Assembly (NCBI GenBank): GCA_002104905.1
Contig: MCFE01000205.1
Location: forward strand, 1-64,000
Direction: 5' to 3'
Origin: Basidiobolus meristosporus CBS 931.73
Taxonomy: Eukaryota > Basidiobolomycota > Basidiobolomycetes > Basidiobolales > Basidiobolaceae
Length of the DNA: 64,000 nucleotides
Position 1 is the stretch's first letter, and the number at the start of each line of letters is the position of its first letter. Under the pieces are notes generated by a model. The model searched no databases. It saw nothing but the letters and a program-made list of their open reading frames with translations, and was not told where the DNA came from. Below are positions 31,581 to 43,070 of the stretch, in pieces. Made by a program: the position numbers and the translations under genes.

Positions 31581-32662
31581 GATATCCAGTAAGTGACTCA
31601 ATATACTCATGTCATATGGGTGGATGCATAGCATCTTTAATGGTGACCTTATTCAAATGCTGTACATCTTGCATAAACCATAGACTTCCATTTTTCTTCA
31701 ACGGTGTAAACCAGGGATTGCAATAAGGTCCATAGCTATATTCAATGACTCCACTTTGAAATCTTGATTGTAGCATTTCAATTACTTTGTTCAGTAATCT
31801 TGAGGGAATTGGATATGATCTCAGTGCCCATGGTGTATGTTCAACAGTATGGATCTTAACCAGTGGAAATAGCTCTGTGGATAAACATCCTCTTTGTGCA
31901 TCATTAAATGCAAAGACTATGTCATAGCATTGTAGCATAGTCAAAAAGAGACTTTTCTCCTCAGTGGAAAGAGTAGTCCCAATAGCCAACTCCTTGAGCT
32001 TCTCTTCTGTGAGTCTGATTTTGTCATATTTGTGCAAAGGCTCCATTTGAGGATTGTTGTGGGCAGATGGTGAGATTCCAGTAGATACTGGCTTTGCTTT
32101 CAATGCAACTGGCTTATACTTGGTATTTGTCTTACTTGTTGTTGATGGAATGAAGTGTTGATCATAAAACAAAATATCCTTATGAACCTGTATGTTTTGT
32201 ACTGGAATGGAGTCTGCATTACTTGGATTATTCTCTTCTGCTGCACAAAAGGTTGCCCTTCTTTTTTGATTGTCAGATGTGATTGTCAGCCATAAGCTTC
32301 CATCAGGTCTATTGTCAGCTTGTAGAAGAGATTTTCTCTCATATGGTTGTCCCAACAATACCTCAAAAGTGGGTCCATTGGTAACAATGAAAAAGGGAGA
32401 GGTAACCCTGATTCCTCCAATTTCAATTGGTACAGAGTGACAAAGTCCAAGCATCTTCTCTGTTGCACCTGTAGCAGTTCTCATATTCCAGTCAACTTCT
32501 GTTGATGGCAATTTGATCTTTTAAAAAGTCATAGTGGTGATAGCATTGATTTCTGATCCAGAATCAAAAACACATTCCACTTCAACATTGTTGATTGTGG
32601 CAGCATAGCTTCCTGTTGTAATAGAGCAAAAGACTTTTTCCACTTCAAATTGTAGTTGTTCA
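31581..32662 (-). pseudogene. gypsy-2 protease and RT start
   Basis: Protease with VECVFDSGSEINAITT (about 32,590-32,540), one in-frame TAA at about 32,521, then VDWNMRTATGATEKMLGL, FEVLLGQPYERKS and DGSLWLTI. RT begins with PWALRSYPIPSRLLNKVIEML, GVIEYSYGPYCNPWFTPLKKNG and MQDVQHLNKVTIKDA. A frame break falls at about 31,612. Confidence 0.83.
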
Positions 32663-33970
32663 CTTGAAAGATACAAAGCAAGACTTGTGGCCAAAGGATA
32701 CTCTCAGACAAAATGACTTGACTACATTGAGACCTTTGCATTGGTAGCTAAGTTTAATTCCATCAGATTAATATTAGACTTGTTCTGTTGGATAGAGCCA
32801 TTAAGAGCAATGAATCACAAATAATGCCACAGTGTGCCAAAGAGTGAAGTCAGTATATACTTGGCCGTAGAGTGTAAAATGTAGTTCTGCATATTCATGC
32901 AAAGCAGCCCCTTTGTTTCCCCCTGTATGCTAGAGAAAATCTATTTTTTGACTATTTTCTTTTATTAATGCTGTTCATAATATGTGGGAGCACAAAAGAA
33001 CTGAAGGAATGCACTTGGTACTCAATACCCATTGCACTCTGAATCTAGCTCCAGAGGCTTGTTACCTGTCACAATAAAGCATGGCACATCTTGGCCCACA
33101 TATACTATCTGGCACTATATTTGAATATTAGCCCCAAAGTAAAACCTGTATAAAGCACTTATAGTGCCAGATAGTGCAAGTGGACCAAGATGGTGCCATG
33201 CTTATTGTGACAGGTAACAAGCCTCTGGAGCTAGATTCAGAGTGCCATGGGTATTGAGTACCAAATGCATTTCTTCAGTCCTTCTGGGCAAGTACACATC
33301 ATGCACAGTACAATCCCAAAAAATGGTCATAAGATGGACTTTCACAAAGAGTGAGGGTAAAACAAACAGGCTGCTTCATTTGAAGATACAGAAATATGTT
33401 GCACATAGCGTGTAAACAAATGGGCTGCTTTACATGAAGATACAGAAATATGTTGCTAACAGTGTGTCCAGGTGTAGGTTTACTTGGCCACTCTGGCACA
33501 CTATGGCACTATTTGCTACTCATGGCTCAATGTGGTACCATCAACCAAACAAGTCTATTAGCTATTGCAACAAAATGGAAATTTTGATTCATCAAATGGA
33601 TATGAACACCGCATTTTAAATAGGGAACTTGCTGAGTACATATTCAGGGACCTGCCTGATATGTTTACAGACTAAGATAACCCCCACTTGATCTGCAAGC
33701 TAAAAAAATCTCTATATGAACTCTAACAACCATCTATAGCATGGAATTACAAGATAGATACTTATATTAATTGAGTTTCCAAAGGAGTTATGCTGACTGT
33801 GGTATTTACTATTAATCAGATAGAGCAGATCCAGTTCTATTAAATCTATATATTCATGAGCATATCATAGCTGCCAATGACCTTGACTAATTAGAAGAGA
33901 CCAAACTTGACTTATCCAAGGAGTTCCAGAAGTTCAATCTAGGGGAACTCAGTTACTATTATGGGATACA
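32663..33970 (+). pseudogene. copia-1 RT fragment, split by MITE copy 2
   Basis: 32,663-32,776 matches the copia-1 RT at 22,897-23,010 ([14 protein letters not shown] region), and after the MITE 33,556-33,970 continues with LAIATKW-like, DNPHLICKLKKSLYEL, the region equivalent to YVDD (degraded), LEETKLDLSKEFQKFNLGELSYYYGI. It has many stops. Adjoining gypsy-2 on one side and the Harbinger-like remnant on the other, it is an older copia copy. Confidence 0.78.
32777..33555. mobile_element. palindromic foldback MITE, copy 2
   Basis: 779 bp, GACTTGTTCTG to ACAAACAAGTC-type end, flanked by an exact 5-bp duplication tatta (32772-32776 and 33556-33560). The spacer is in the opposite orientation to copies 1 and 3, so the element is inserted the other way round. 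A short internal duplication (about 33,360-33,450, ...ACAGAAATATGTTG repeated) makes it longer. Confidence 0.88.
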
Positions 33971-35000
33971 GTTGCAGACACACCAGGCTTATTCCCTTGT
34001 AGAGTGCCTCATAGGGTCATCTTGTTTATGGTGATGGATTGATCTGGCACTATAATTTCTACCATGATGCCAGAGGTATGATACATCTGGTTGTACTTCT
34101 ACTAAATCTTACTTATGCTGCTCAGAGTTGTGCTTTTCTTAATTTATGTACTGTACTGCTCCAGATGCATTTTCTCAGTGAATGTCTTCTTGCATCAATA
34201 TACAGTGCATTAATTAGTATCTTTGTTACTTTACCTATTCTGCTGATTTCCCCTATATATGACTTTCCTCTGTATTGACCAGCCAATATGCTGAATCTCA
34301 TTAGAAGTTCCAAATGTATGCTCAATTGCCACTTTGAAATGATTTAACATCTCATTGTAGAGAATCTGCTTCCTGCTAAGCATACCATTCCTTGTCCCCC
34401 TATAAGCTATAATATATCCTTATGTCACTATTTTCTCTCCAACATAAGCTAAATCAGAGATACATATCTCCCCTATGCAGAGTTCTGGATGATTTGGTAC
34501 CCAGAGTACTTTGTCATGCCTACTTACAGCAAATGGCCCACTAAACCATATGATGTCACCCTTGATGTCAGAGAGAGCTTGAAACAACACACAGTGTGCC
34601 TTGCATTTGCCAGAATAGAAGTGCCTCTGCCCTCTAGAAGGTCTGTTAATCCTGACTGGGAAGTTATCAAAATACCCTGGGTATGGAATCTATTGCTGAA
34701 CACTCTGGGATATGGCAGTCTGTAGGCGCTTCTGAACCTAGTATTCAAAGCTTGTTTTAAATTGTTGACACTCTTGGCAAGGTGGCTTTCCATTGTTGCC
34801 AGCTGGAAAGAAAGCTTCTAGGACTTATGTTGCCATGGATTGTGGGATGAAACCTTGCAGGGCAATAGTTCTAGAAATAGCTGAGAAGATTAACAAGGAG
34901 TCTCCTTGAGTTATGGGGGTAGATGGTCTGCAGTACTTAGTGTAGATCTCTTCTAAAGTGTCAGAAGGATATCCAGTGGTAGTGATGAGATTGATGAGAA
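33971..35000 (-). pseudogene. PIF/Harbinger-like (DDE_Tnp_4) transposase remnant
   Basis: On the minus strand at about 34,800-34,520 there is RFRSAYRLPYPRVFSNRF and VTSYGLVGHLL; at about 34,500-34,260 a stretch with ISDLAYVGEKIVT, IAYRGTRNGMLSRKQILYNE, MLNHFKVAIEHTFGTS, then MRFSILAGQYRGKSY and INALYI. The order GDKxY, PYR, LSxxQxxYNxxLSxxRxxIEHxFG then RFxxL is that of the DDE_Tnp_4 domain of PIF/Harbinger transposases. Stops and frameshifts are present and no terminal repeats were identified. Confidence 0.6.
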
Positions 35001-35587
35001 AAGATCATTCAGATGAGCAAATCATATTGGGATTGGTAAGTATTGTGCAGATGTGGTTTGAATCCACTTGGCACAACCTGCTTAATTTATCAGCTTTTCC
35101 ATTCCTTATATTAAATTTCCATCATTTGCCATGTATGTAATCAATATGTTGCAAAATCATTGGCAAACCATGACTTAGCAATTTTATTGATGATTTACTA
35201 AAAATTTTATTGTCAAATAAGAAGTTAACAACTGAAGTGATGGATCCATGTCAATGCAATCCATGATGTGTTCTGCATAATATATGGAAAACTTAACAGT
35301 CACATAAGTTTCACATATATCTCATATAAGACCGGTTGATGGCAATATATTAATGTATAAGTATCTAAATCCATCACTATGGTCCCTATGCCAAGTCTCA
35401 GCTAATCTTTAGTACAACCCAGACAATAACTGTGCCCCATCTCACTAGTGCAGTCCAGCCTGGAGAAGAAAAATGATGGATCTCTTTGAGGTTTTGCCAA
35501 GTGATAACAGTGTGGTCCAAATGTCTATTATGAGCCTTGATGCAGATACTTAGGCACTACTTCTTTGTTTAGCAGAGCAAGGTACTT
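35001..35587. other. unassigned AT-rich sequence
   Basis: About 590 bp between the Harbinger-like remnant and the gypsy-1 copy A LTR. I see no coding sequence or clear repeat; it may be the flank of the Harbinger-like element. Confidence 0.35.
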
Positions 35588-35926
35588 AAGGGTTAGGGAG
35601 TTTAGCTAGTATAGTATTCATTAAAGCTTGAACTGATTTTTATTGAGGTTCTGGCAGCTCCATATATACATTTTGCCAGATCAATTGCTGAGTATTGCAT
35701 TTCCTAATATAGGTTGCTGCTGATGACTCATTTGATTGTATCATCATTGCCCAATAGGATCCTACTTAATATATCTATTCCTGTCTGATAAGGATCTGTT
35801 GATTCATTTGCTGACTAATGCTACTCACTTGATAGATAACACTGATATACTGATAGGCTAAACCTATACCTAATTGATTTGACTAAAAATTGATCTAACA
35901 TAAAGATTCAAGCAGTAGATCATACC
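35588..35926 (-). repeat. gypsy-1 copy A 3' LTR
   Basis: Matches the gypsy-1 LTR (reverse complement of GATCYGCCGCTTGAATG... AACTCCCTA) but lacks the last ~30 bp at the left. The PPT in minus orientation (reads as ttcccccctacta) follows at 35927-35939. Confidence 0.82.
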
Positions 35927-35939
35927 ATTCCCCCCTACT

Positions 35940-37650
35940 AAAGTTAAGAGAGCTCTCCTGAATCTCTTTTCTTGTGATATCAATATCTTAATTTCAGTAT
36001 TGCTGGCAAGTCTTGCAAGCTTGAGTATGTCTCTATGAACTAAATCTTCCCAGATATTCCCTAGTTTGTCCACTAGTTAGTAAGTTGCAAATGGACAATC
36101 TCTGATAATCACAAATGGCCCCATCCGTTGTGGCTCAAACTTCTTCCAAGTATTGCTTCTCAGCAGTACAAAGCTCCTAACTGTCAATAATTCTGATAAT
36201 ATAGTCATATCAAATCTCTGCTTCATCTTTTCTGCACTCTGAGATACTTTGGCCTGTGCCTCTTGACATCTTTGTTCCAGTGGCTGGTGTCAACTTGGCT
36301 GACTGAGCTCATCTTCAAAGGCGTCTGAAAGCTTTGGTTGTGTAAGATCTCCTGGAATCCTTGGTTCATATCCATACACTAAGTAAAATGGTAATTGTTG
36401 TGTGGTGTTATGTACTCTAACTTGGTATGCAAAAAATACTTGACCAACATTCTCATCCCAACTACTGCCAGCTCCATTTGCATACTTGGTCAGCATTTTC
36501 CCAAGTAATTTGTCAAACTGCTCAGTGACCCCATTAGTTCCAGTGTGATATGCTGAGGTTTCAAGTGTCTGATATGTTGCATTTCTAGGTAAGCTTCCAA
36601 TGTCTTTGCCATAAAGTTTGCTGCTCTATCAGATAGAATATCTACTGGGCATCCAGACTTCATAAGGATTTCATAGCAGAAGAAAGTTGCAACTTCTTGT
36701 TCACTTGCTACAGGTACTGCTTTACTAACTGGCCATTTGGTTTCATGGTCAGTTGCTACTAGGATTCAACAGTTTCATATCCTGGTAGTTGGCAGTCTTC
36801 CAATAAAGTCAATTCCTCATATTTAATTGGTCTTACAGGCTCTAAGGGAAAGAGCTCAGCAATTCTCTGTGGTTGGCCATGGTTGATTTGGCAATTTAGG
36901 CATGTTTTCACTGTCCTCACAATGTCTTGTTTCATTCTGGGCAGCCATGCTCTGGCTTTCATAGGGCTATAGGTTCCTTCAATTCCAAGAAGTCTATATC
37001 CATTGTGTAGCTTATGTATTCAATCCAGGCAAGCAACATAAGGGCAATAGGCAATAGGGCTCCTATCAACAACTTGGTATAGTGATTCATCCTGTACCAC
37101 AAATCTGCTGGCTTCATCCCAGATTATCTTCTTAATCTCTTCATCCATCTCATTGGGAATGGCTAGGTCCTTCAAATACTTTGGTTTTAGGCTAGGCCAT
37201 TCTGATTTAGGCACCAAGCTGAGTTGTGAAACTTGTTCTAATCTTGATAAGGCATCAGCAATCATGTTGTTTTTCCCAGTGCAGTAGACAATCTCCAAAT
37301 CAAATTGCCAAATGTACTCACTCCATCTTGTCATTCTTCTAGAGAGTACCTCCTGAGTAAATATACACTTGCAGAAGTCATGATCAGTCTTGACAGTGCA
37401 TTTGACTCCTTCAAGATAGCATCTCCATATCTTCAAGCAGTGTATTATAGCAAGCATCTCCTTCTCATGCACTGGATAGTTTTGTTCTGCTGAATTCAGT
37501 TTCTTGGATTCAAAGGCAACAGGGTAGACCTTTCCCTCATGTTCTTTGCTCAACACACCACCAATTGCATAATCTGAAGCATCTGTGCACAGAGTAACTC
37601 TTTTCTAGAGTCAGGTATTTTGATGCTTGGTAGCTTAGAAAGTTCATTCT
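35940..37650 (-). pseudogene. gypsy-1 A integrase and RNase H end
   Basis: On the minus strand: RNase H tail ([35 protein letters not shown]), integrase HHCC (WLPRMKQDIVRTVKTCLNCQ), then [22 protein letters not shown] and the C-terminal domain ending HRDILKLARLA. Frame breaks occur near 37,020, 36,760, 36,500 and 36,080. Confidence 0.85.
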
Positions 37651-37657
37651 TGAGCAT

Positions 37658-38726
37658 TGTAGTGGGGCACAGTAACACCCACTGACAAATGAGCTCATTC
37701 CCATATTTTCTACTTCCTTATTTCTCTACTACACTTATTTTAGTTTTATCCCATTTGTCTTACCTGATCAGTACTATCCCATAAGCCAGTTGACTATCAA
37801 ACTTGCTTACCTTAATGCATAAGTTATCCCTCAATTTATGTAGGATTAATAGCTGTAAGTGCTTTGGTATTAGGCCAGTACCTGCACCAGTATCCATGAC
37901 ACATGGTCAACCTGTGTCACCATCCCTACCATTCCCAAAATACATATGGTAACCCTATATTACAAAGGTCTCAGAGTACTGATGCCTGATTGGTCAGATG
38001 TGCTGAGCCTCTTAAAACCTTCTGGCACCTACTTGGAATACTCTTAGCTCATTCTGATGTCAATAAGCTTTCTATTGATCCCCGGAACCTTCCGGAACAC
38101 CATGAGTAGTTATCACTTAGTCAGTGAGAAAAGTATATAATGAAGGCAATCCCTCAACAATAAATCATCATCCCTTCTATCAATATACTGACCTGTTGGT
38201 TAATGTGATCACTGCTACCTGCTGCTACCTGAACTTTCAACCCCAGACCACAGGACACTCCCAGGAAGTCTCAATGACAGCAAATTGTCCTTGGGGCTCT
38301 ACTTGTGAGGAATTCTCAGAGTAAGTATCTTTTGTTGTATTTGATTCTTTTGCAAGTTTGTTCTTGTACAGGCAAAGATAGTTGTCTGTCTTTGTAACTG
38401 CTGATCAGAGCTGCATTCTTATCAAGTCCCAGTTGGTGGAGTTTACAGTAGTTTTGACTTCGGAAGCTTTAGTTGATTGTCATCCCAATGAACGCTGAAC
38501 CCAGAGCATACTTTTGTTAAGACACCAACTAAGTTGGGGATTGTAGCTCAATAGTCTTCCCTTGACAAGCTTGTGGCTTTATTCCCCATCACATTAGATT
38601 AGAGATAGAACCTAAGTATTTCTAGCAAGCTTTTGCTGGAGGTTATTGCACCCAGTGAACACCCCACACACAAAACACTTGAGAAGTGTTGAACCTATCT
38701 CTCCCTTTGACTTATACACCACCACA
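37658..38726 (+). repeat. solo LTR related to Gag-protease element
   Basis: 1069 bp, TGTAGTGGGG to CACCACCACA, flanked by an exact 4-bp duplication gcat (37654-37657 and 38727-38730). It aligns with the 804-bp LTR at 17315 (TTTATCCCATT..., CAGTACCTGCACCAGTATCC, ATCCCTACCATT, GATTGGTCAGATGTGCTGAG, CCTCAACAATAAATC, end ACACCACCACA) but carries about 265 bp more near its 3' end. The uninterrupted target sequence is seen in gypsy-1 copy B near 48,835 (CTTGAGTATCTGAAAG). Confidence 0.88.
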
Positions 38727-38730
38727 GCAT

Positions 38731-39500
38731 CTGAAAAGCAGTCTCACAAGCTATGTCTCACTTGTTGGTATTGTCTTTCTTGAGGATATCAGCTAAAGGG
38801 GCTGCAATCTTTGCACAGGATTTGACAAATCTCCAATAATAGGAAGACATTCCAAGGAATCATCTGAGTTCTGGTGTGCTATGGGGCTACTTCAGATTCT
38901 TGATAACTTTAACCTTATTAGGGTCTAAGGTCACTCCTTTGCTAGTCACTATGTGTCCCAGGTATTCTACATGTTCCTTGGGGAATTTGCACTATGCTAG
39001 CTTGCTGTGCAGCTTGTTTTCTCTTAGCTTCTTCAAGACCTTTTCAATTTGCACCAAGTGCTCCTCTTCTGTCTTGCTGTATATCTATATGTCATCTAGG
39101 TGGACTACAACAAACTTGTCTAGGTATTCCTGGAAGACTGTTTGCATCAAGGTCATGATTGTTGCAGGGGCATTGGTGCGGCCAATACTCATGACTGGGT
39201 ACTTATAGTGTCCATATCTGGTCCTGAATGCTGTCTTAAGGATGTCTTCTGATTTCACCCTAATCTGGATGTATCCATATATGAGGTCAATCTTACTGAA
39301 TAAAGTGGCTCCATTGAGTTGGTCCAAAAGCTCATCAATTTAAGACATGATGTACTTATTCCTCATGGTCACTGAGCTGAGGGCACTATAGTCCATGCAC
39401 ATCCTGAGTATTAGATCCTTCTTTTTCATAAAAAGTGCTGGTGCACCCCAAGGTGACTTGCTGGGTCTGATATATCCTTGTTCCAATAACTGATCTATTT
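38731..39500 (-). pseudogene. gypsy-1 A reverse transcriptase
   Basis: On the minus strand: [59 protein letters not shown] and HLDDI at the catalytic site (YLDD to HLDD) followed by a stop. The segment 38969-39436 is identical to 49079-49546 in copy B, including these lesions. Confidence 0.87.
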
Positions 39501-40893
39501 ATCTCTTTGTCTCTTCTAACTCCAATGAACTTATTCTGTAAGGTGTCCTACCTACTTGAGGGCTATCTCCTGTGTTAATGGCATGACCCACATGTCTGAC
39601 TGGTAGTAGGCTTACAAGTTCATCTGGAAATACATCTGAATATTCCTTCAAAAGATTCTGGACATTCTGGGGTAATGGAGTAGAGGAATCCTCCTGTAAT
39701 ATTGCCATGAGAAACATCTGGGTGCCTTGTCTATGTGCTCTACAGAACTGTGTCTTGCTAAGTCCATATGTTTCACACACACTTGTATTAACCAAGTTGA
39801 ATTCCAGTTTGGCGGGTAATAGCTCATAGGTCTTGTTGTCCTTCTGGATTTGAGCAGCATGGGTTCTTGAGTTGATTGATGAATTATGACAAAATAGCCA
39901 GGTTTTTGCAAGTACAAGGTCAAACTTAGGGTTCCCAGATATATAGACCTGTAGGTCTTCTTCATAGTCATTGATCTTCATCCTTATTGGCTGAGTATTA
40001 TGGTTGATTATGTGAGAGCTCCCACCAGCTGTGGAGACCAAGGTTAATCTGGTGGGTTCCAAGCTGATATAAGCTTTCAAATCAAATTGCTCTGACATGT
40101 ACTCATGAAATGCTCTTGAGTCAATCATTTTCTTGGCAAGTACTACATTCATTACATCATTCAAATACAATAGCTTTCCCAAGTTTGAGGTCATCTTGTT
40201 TAGGTATTCTTCTCTCATATGAAAGATAAATTCTGAGTCTTCTTCAAGCTCATCCCCCATGTTACTTTACCCAAGGGCTTCAATATGGCTTCTTTCAACC
40301 CATCAATAAAGTATTTCACTTGATCCAGAGGGTCAATTCTTTCAATATGTCCAAGTAGATATCTATACTCATAGATATACTTGTGAACCATTCTTTTCTA
40401 TCTGAGTGTCTTCAACTTTCATCTTAGTAATGTCTGCTGGTGTGGTGGTTCAAAAGCATCCTGAATTTCCAAAAGAAGCTCATCCCAGGTGGAGATTATA
40501 GAGCATCCCATCATGGTGGCTGACCTGATCTTGTTGTGGTACCAATGTAGTGCTGCATCTGCCAGGTAGGAGGCTGCATAGTGTAACTTGCTTTCAGGAG
40601 CAATTCCCTTAGCCTTCAAAGCTTCTCCAATCTGGAAGAGCCAATTTCCAAGGTTTTTATTGACTCTGCCATAGTACTGGTTAACCTTCACACTGAAGTT
40701 GCTCTTGACAGGGTTTTGCTGGCTTTGGTCAGTGGTAGTCATTAATTGTTACTGGTGGCTAAGGATCTGGAGTGACCGTAGTTGTTTGGCCAGGATTTGC
40801 TGCAAAGCATTCCTCCATTCTTGATTTTTGGACATCTTGAGGCAGGGTTCTTCTTTCTTTAGGAGTGAGGTTTCTGGTTATTGCTGCTACCAA
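39499..40893 (-). pseudogene. gypsy-1 A gag and protease
   Basis: Gag start at 40,742 side ([47 protein letters not shown]), then a deletion relative to the intact copy that removes the zinc knuckle region, then [21 protein letters not shown], where the protease DSGAS of the intact copy is DSRAF, so the active site is lost; ends with SLEL before RT. Confidence 0.85.
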
Positions 40894-41232
40894 TGTTACA
40901 AGTCTTGGTGTAAGAGTTGTAGAGGAATAGGGAGTTTAGCTAGTATTGTATTCACTAGAACTTGCACCAGTTTTTATTGAGGTTCCAGCAGCTGCTTATA
41001 TATATTTTGCCAAAAGTAGATTGTTGCTGATGACTCATTTAATTGCATCATCATCACCCAATAAGATCCTACTCAGTATATCTGTTCCTATCTGATAAGG
41101 CTAAGCTGATTTTTCTGCTGACTAATGCCACTGATTTGATAGACAACACTGACATGCTGATAGGCTCAAAATACAACTAATTGATTTGACTAAAACTGAT
41201 CTAACTTAAACATTCAAGCAACAGATCATAAC
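40894..41232 (-). repeat. gypsy-1 copy A 5' LTR
   Basis: Reads tgttacaagtcttggtgtaa at the left and ends gatcataac at the right, the reverse complement of the gypsy-1 LTR. The minus-strand primer site (tgctgctaccaa, 40882-40893) adjoins it. Confidence 0.85.
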
Positions 41233-41239
41233 CCAAAAC

Positions 41240-41671
41240 ACACTGTATTACATATTCAGATGGCTAAGGAGAGCTTGATGGCATTACAAACTCACCTGGC
41301 TCAGTTTTTGCAAGGTGAGAACCTTGGCTAGGTGCCACAATAGAAGTATCAAGTGTCTAATACAAAATTGTTGTTACAGTGCAAGCCAATAAATGGTCAA
41401 ATATGACATGTGTGGCATAATGCTTTCCATTTTCCTTGTAATACTCACTATGCTGTCTGCATGCTACATGGACAAGAAACTTGTTACAATTGTCACATAA
41501 TTCTTTTCTCTTCTCTTATGACATTGAATCAAAGTTGTCTTCTCCACTGGGCAAACGGCTTGACAATTAATAATTTTACACTATTGTATCACATTATTGT
41601 TAACACTCATGTTAAGACAGTCTTGTATTTGAGACATTGCACCTATATAGGTGTAAGATCCAATGATGACC
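41240..41671 (-). pseudogene. Tnp2-type transposon copy, 5' part
   Basis: Corresponds to 27,430-27,850 in the same orientation (ACTCACCTGGCTCAGTTTTTGCAAGG, TAAATGGTCAAATATGACATGTGTGGCA, GTAAGATCCAATGATGAC). It is interrupted at 41,672 by a copia-2 solo LTR and resumes at 42,046. Confidence 0.6.
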
Positions 41672-42040
41672 TGTTGCAGTTTAAGAAGTGATTTGGATAT
41701 AAGGAACTTATCAAGAAATAGTGATAATAGCTGAACTGTTGTTTATTAGTAACAAAGCTCAGTATTTATACCTTGGTAGAAGTAATACTACTGTAACACT
41801 AAGTAAGGAGGGCCTCTCAATATTCAGGAGCATTCTGTAACAGTTTCAGGGTTAGTATATAATAGTTGGTATTAGTGCTAATTTGATCCTGACTATAGGG
41901 GAATAATCATAGGATCATAGATCTGAAGAAAGTGGCAAAGTTAGAGCTGTAAATTAGTCCCACAGTGATCAAGACTAGTCCAGAATTTTTAAGTAAATTT
42001 TCATCCGCAGAATGATACCAAATAGTCCAATATTTCAACA
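41672..42040 (-). repeat. copia-2 solo LTR
   Basis: 369 bp on the minus strand, TGTTGAAATATTGG to CTGCAACA, with an exact 5-bp duplication tgacc (41667-41671 and 42041-42045). It matches the copia-2 LTRs at 44005 and 57427. Confidence 0.87.
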
Positions 42041-42045
42041 TGACC

Positions 42046-43070
42046 CACCAAAGCAAGATTTATATATAGAGTTAAGGCACCACATACCTACATAGATGTC
42101 ACACTATTTCCCCTTTGGGTGGACCCTCATCCATATGTATACTGCCAAGAAATAAAGTAAAGTCATCTGGATCCCAACCAAACCCACCACAGAAATCAGC
42201 AGAAGAACAGTTGGGCAACAGTTTGATTTGAATCTCAGTGCATCAAGCTGGGATGCATTCAAAAAAGGCCATGTTGACAGTGTTTCCATTGAAGATAATA
42301 CTGGGGACTTCTCAGACTCTCAGTCAAGTTGGCAAAAGGAAATCTCTGTTGAGCCACCAGCTGACCACAATGCTTGGCTGACAGTTTCATGCAAGTAGCT
42401 GAGAAATGTCAGGCTGCTGGGTGTGTACTTGTAAGAGACAAGCAAGTGAAATGGATGCACCAGTGCAGCACTCATTAGGGAAAAAATAAAATACCATCTA
42501 AGAGGCACTGTGTTGCACTGGGAGTTGAGTACTTGACAGTTATAAAACCTGCTAATTTCTCACAAGCCCATCACAAGCAGGACTGACAGCTCAAGCAAGC
42601 AGCTAAGAAGCATCAGGATGCCACAAGAGTGCCAGCAGGGGACAAGCAGGCAAAAACAGATGCACCACAGCATGCTTCTAGGAGAAAACAGAGTGCTGTA
42701 CAAGAAGCACTCAGTCAAAGTAGCACTCAAAGCCCTGGCAGTGATGCAGCTAAAGGGAAAATAATTGGCAGTAACCAAGGTTGAGGTAAAGAGAAAAAGG
42801 TCAACCTAGTTCAGAGACAGGGAAGCGTCACAGAAAGCTGCAGTTCTCTCTATTTATGATGTCAACCCAGAGTAGGCTGATTCTTGTCATAGCTAAGAAA
42901 AAATGCCAACAAGAAAGCAGCTGTTTTCACCATAGTTGGAAGTGTTGCCAGCTGAGCTGCACTTCAGTAAGATGGATGAGTTTGCAGGGAAATGCAATTT
43001 GTCTACCACAGCCTCCACGTCCTCCATTGTTGACAGAATGGAGTTACCACCAACAGATAAAGTAGCAACA
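42046..43070. other. Tnp2 element flank and unassigned sequence
   Basis: 42,060-42,170 matches the element flank seen at 27,860-27,970 (CACACTATTTCCCCTTTGGG, AAATAAAGTAAAGTCATCTGG). From about 42,180 to 43,070 I recognise nothing; the short frames on either strand resemble no known protein. Confidence 0.4.

Larger units (their letters stand above)
29138..32662 (-). mobile_element. gypsy-2 retrotransposon, 5'-truncated, nearly intact pol
   Basis: Ty3/gypsy pol on the minus strand with protease, RT, RNase H and integrase in canonical order and few lesions. The gag and the 5' LTR are missing; at 32,662 it meets a plus-strand copia RT fragment. The protease and following region resemble the Gag-protease element at 17315, so gypsy-2 or a relative is a candidate helper for it. 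Confidence 0.85.
35588..41232 (-). mobile_element. gypsy-1 copy A, decayed, with solo LTR inside
   Basis: Minus-strand Ty3/gypsy element with LTRs at 35588-35926 (3') and 40894-41232 (5'), pol and gag between them in the order expected and related along its length to the intact copy at 50316-55254. A 1069-bp solo LTR of another family sits within RNase H (37658-38726). Many stops and frame breaks make it a pseudo-element. Confidence 0.9.

Noticed and set aside
38876-39208. Plus-strand 110-residue frame that recurs nearly unchanged at 48986-49318
   Set aside because: It looks conserved but is antisense to gypsy-1 RT; the shared sequence is the identical tract discussed in the findings.
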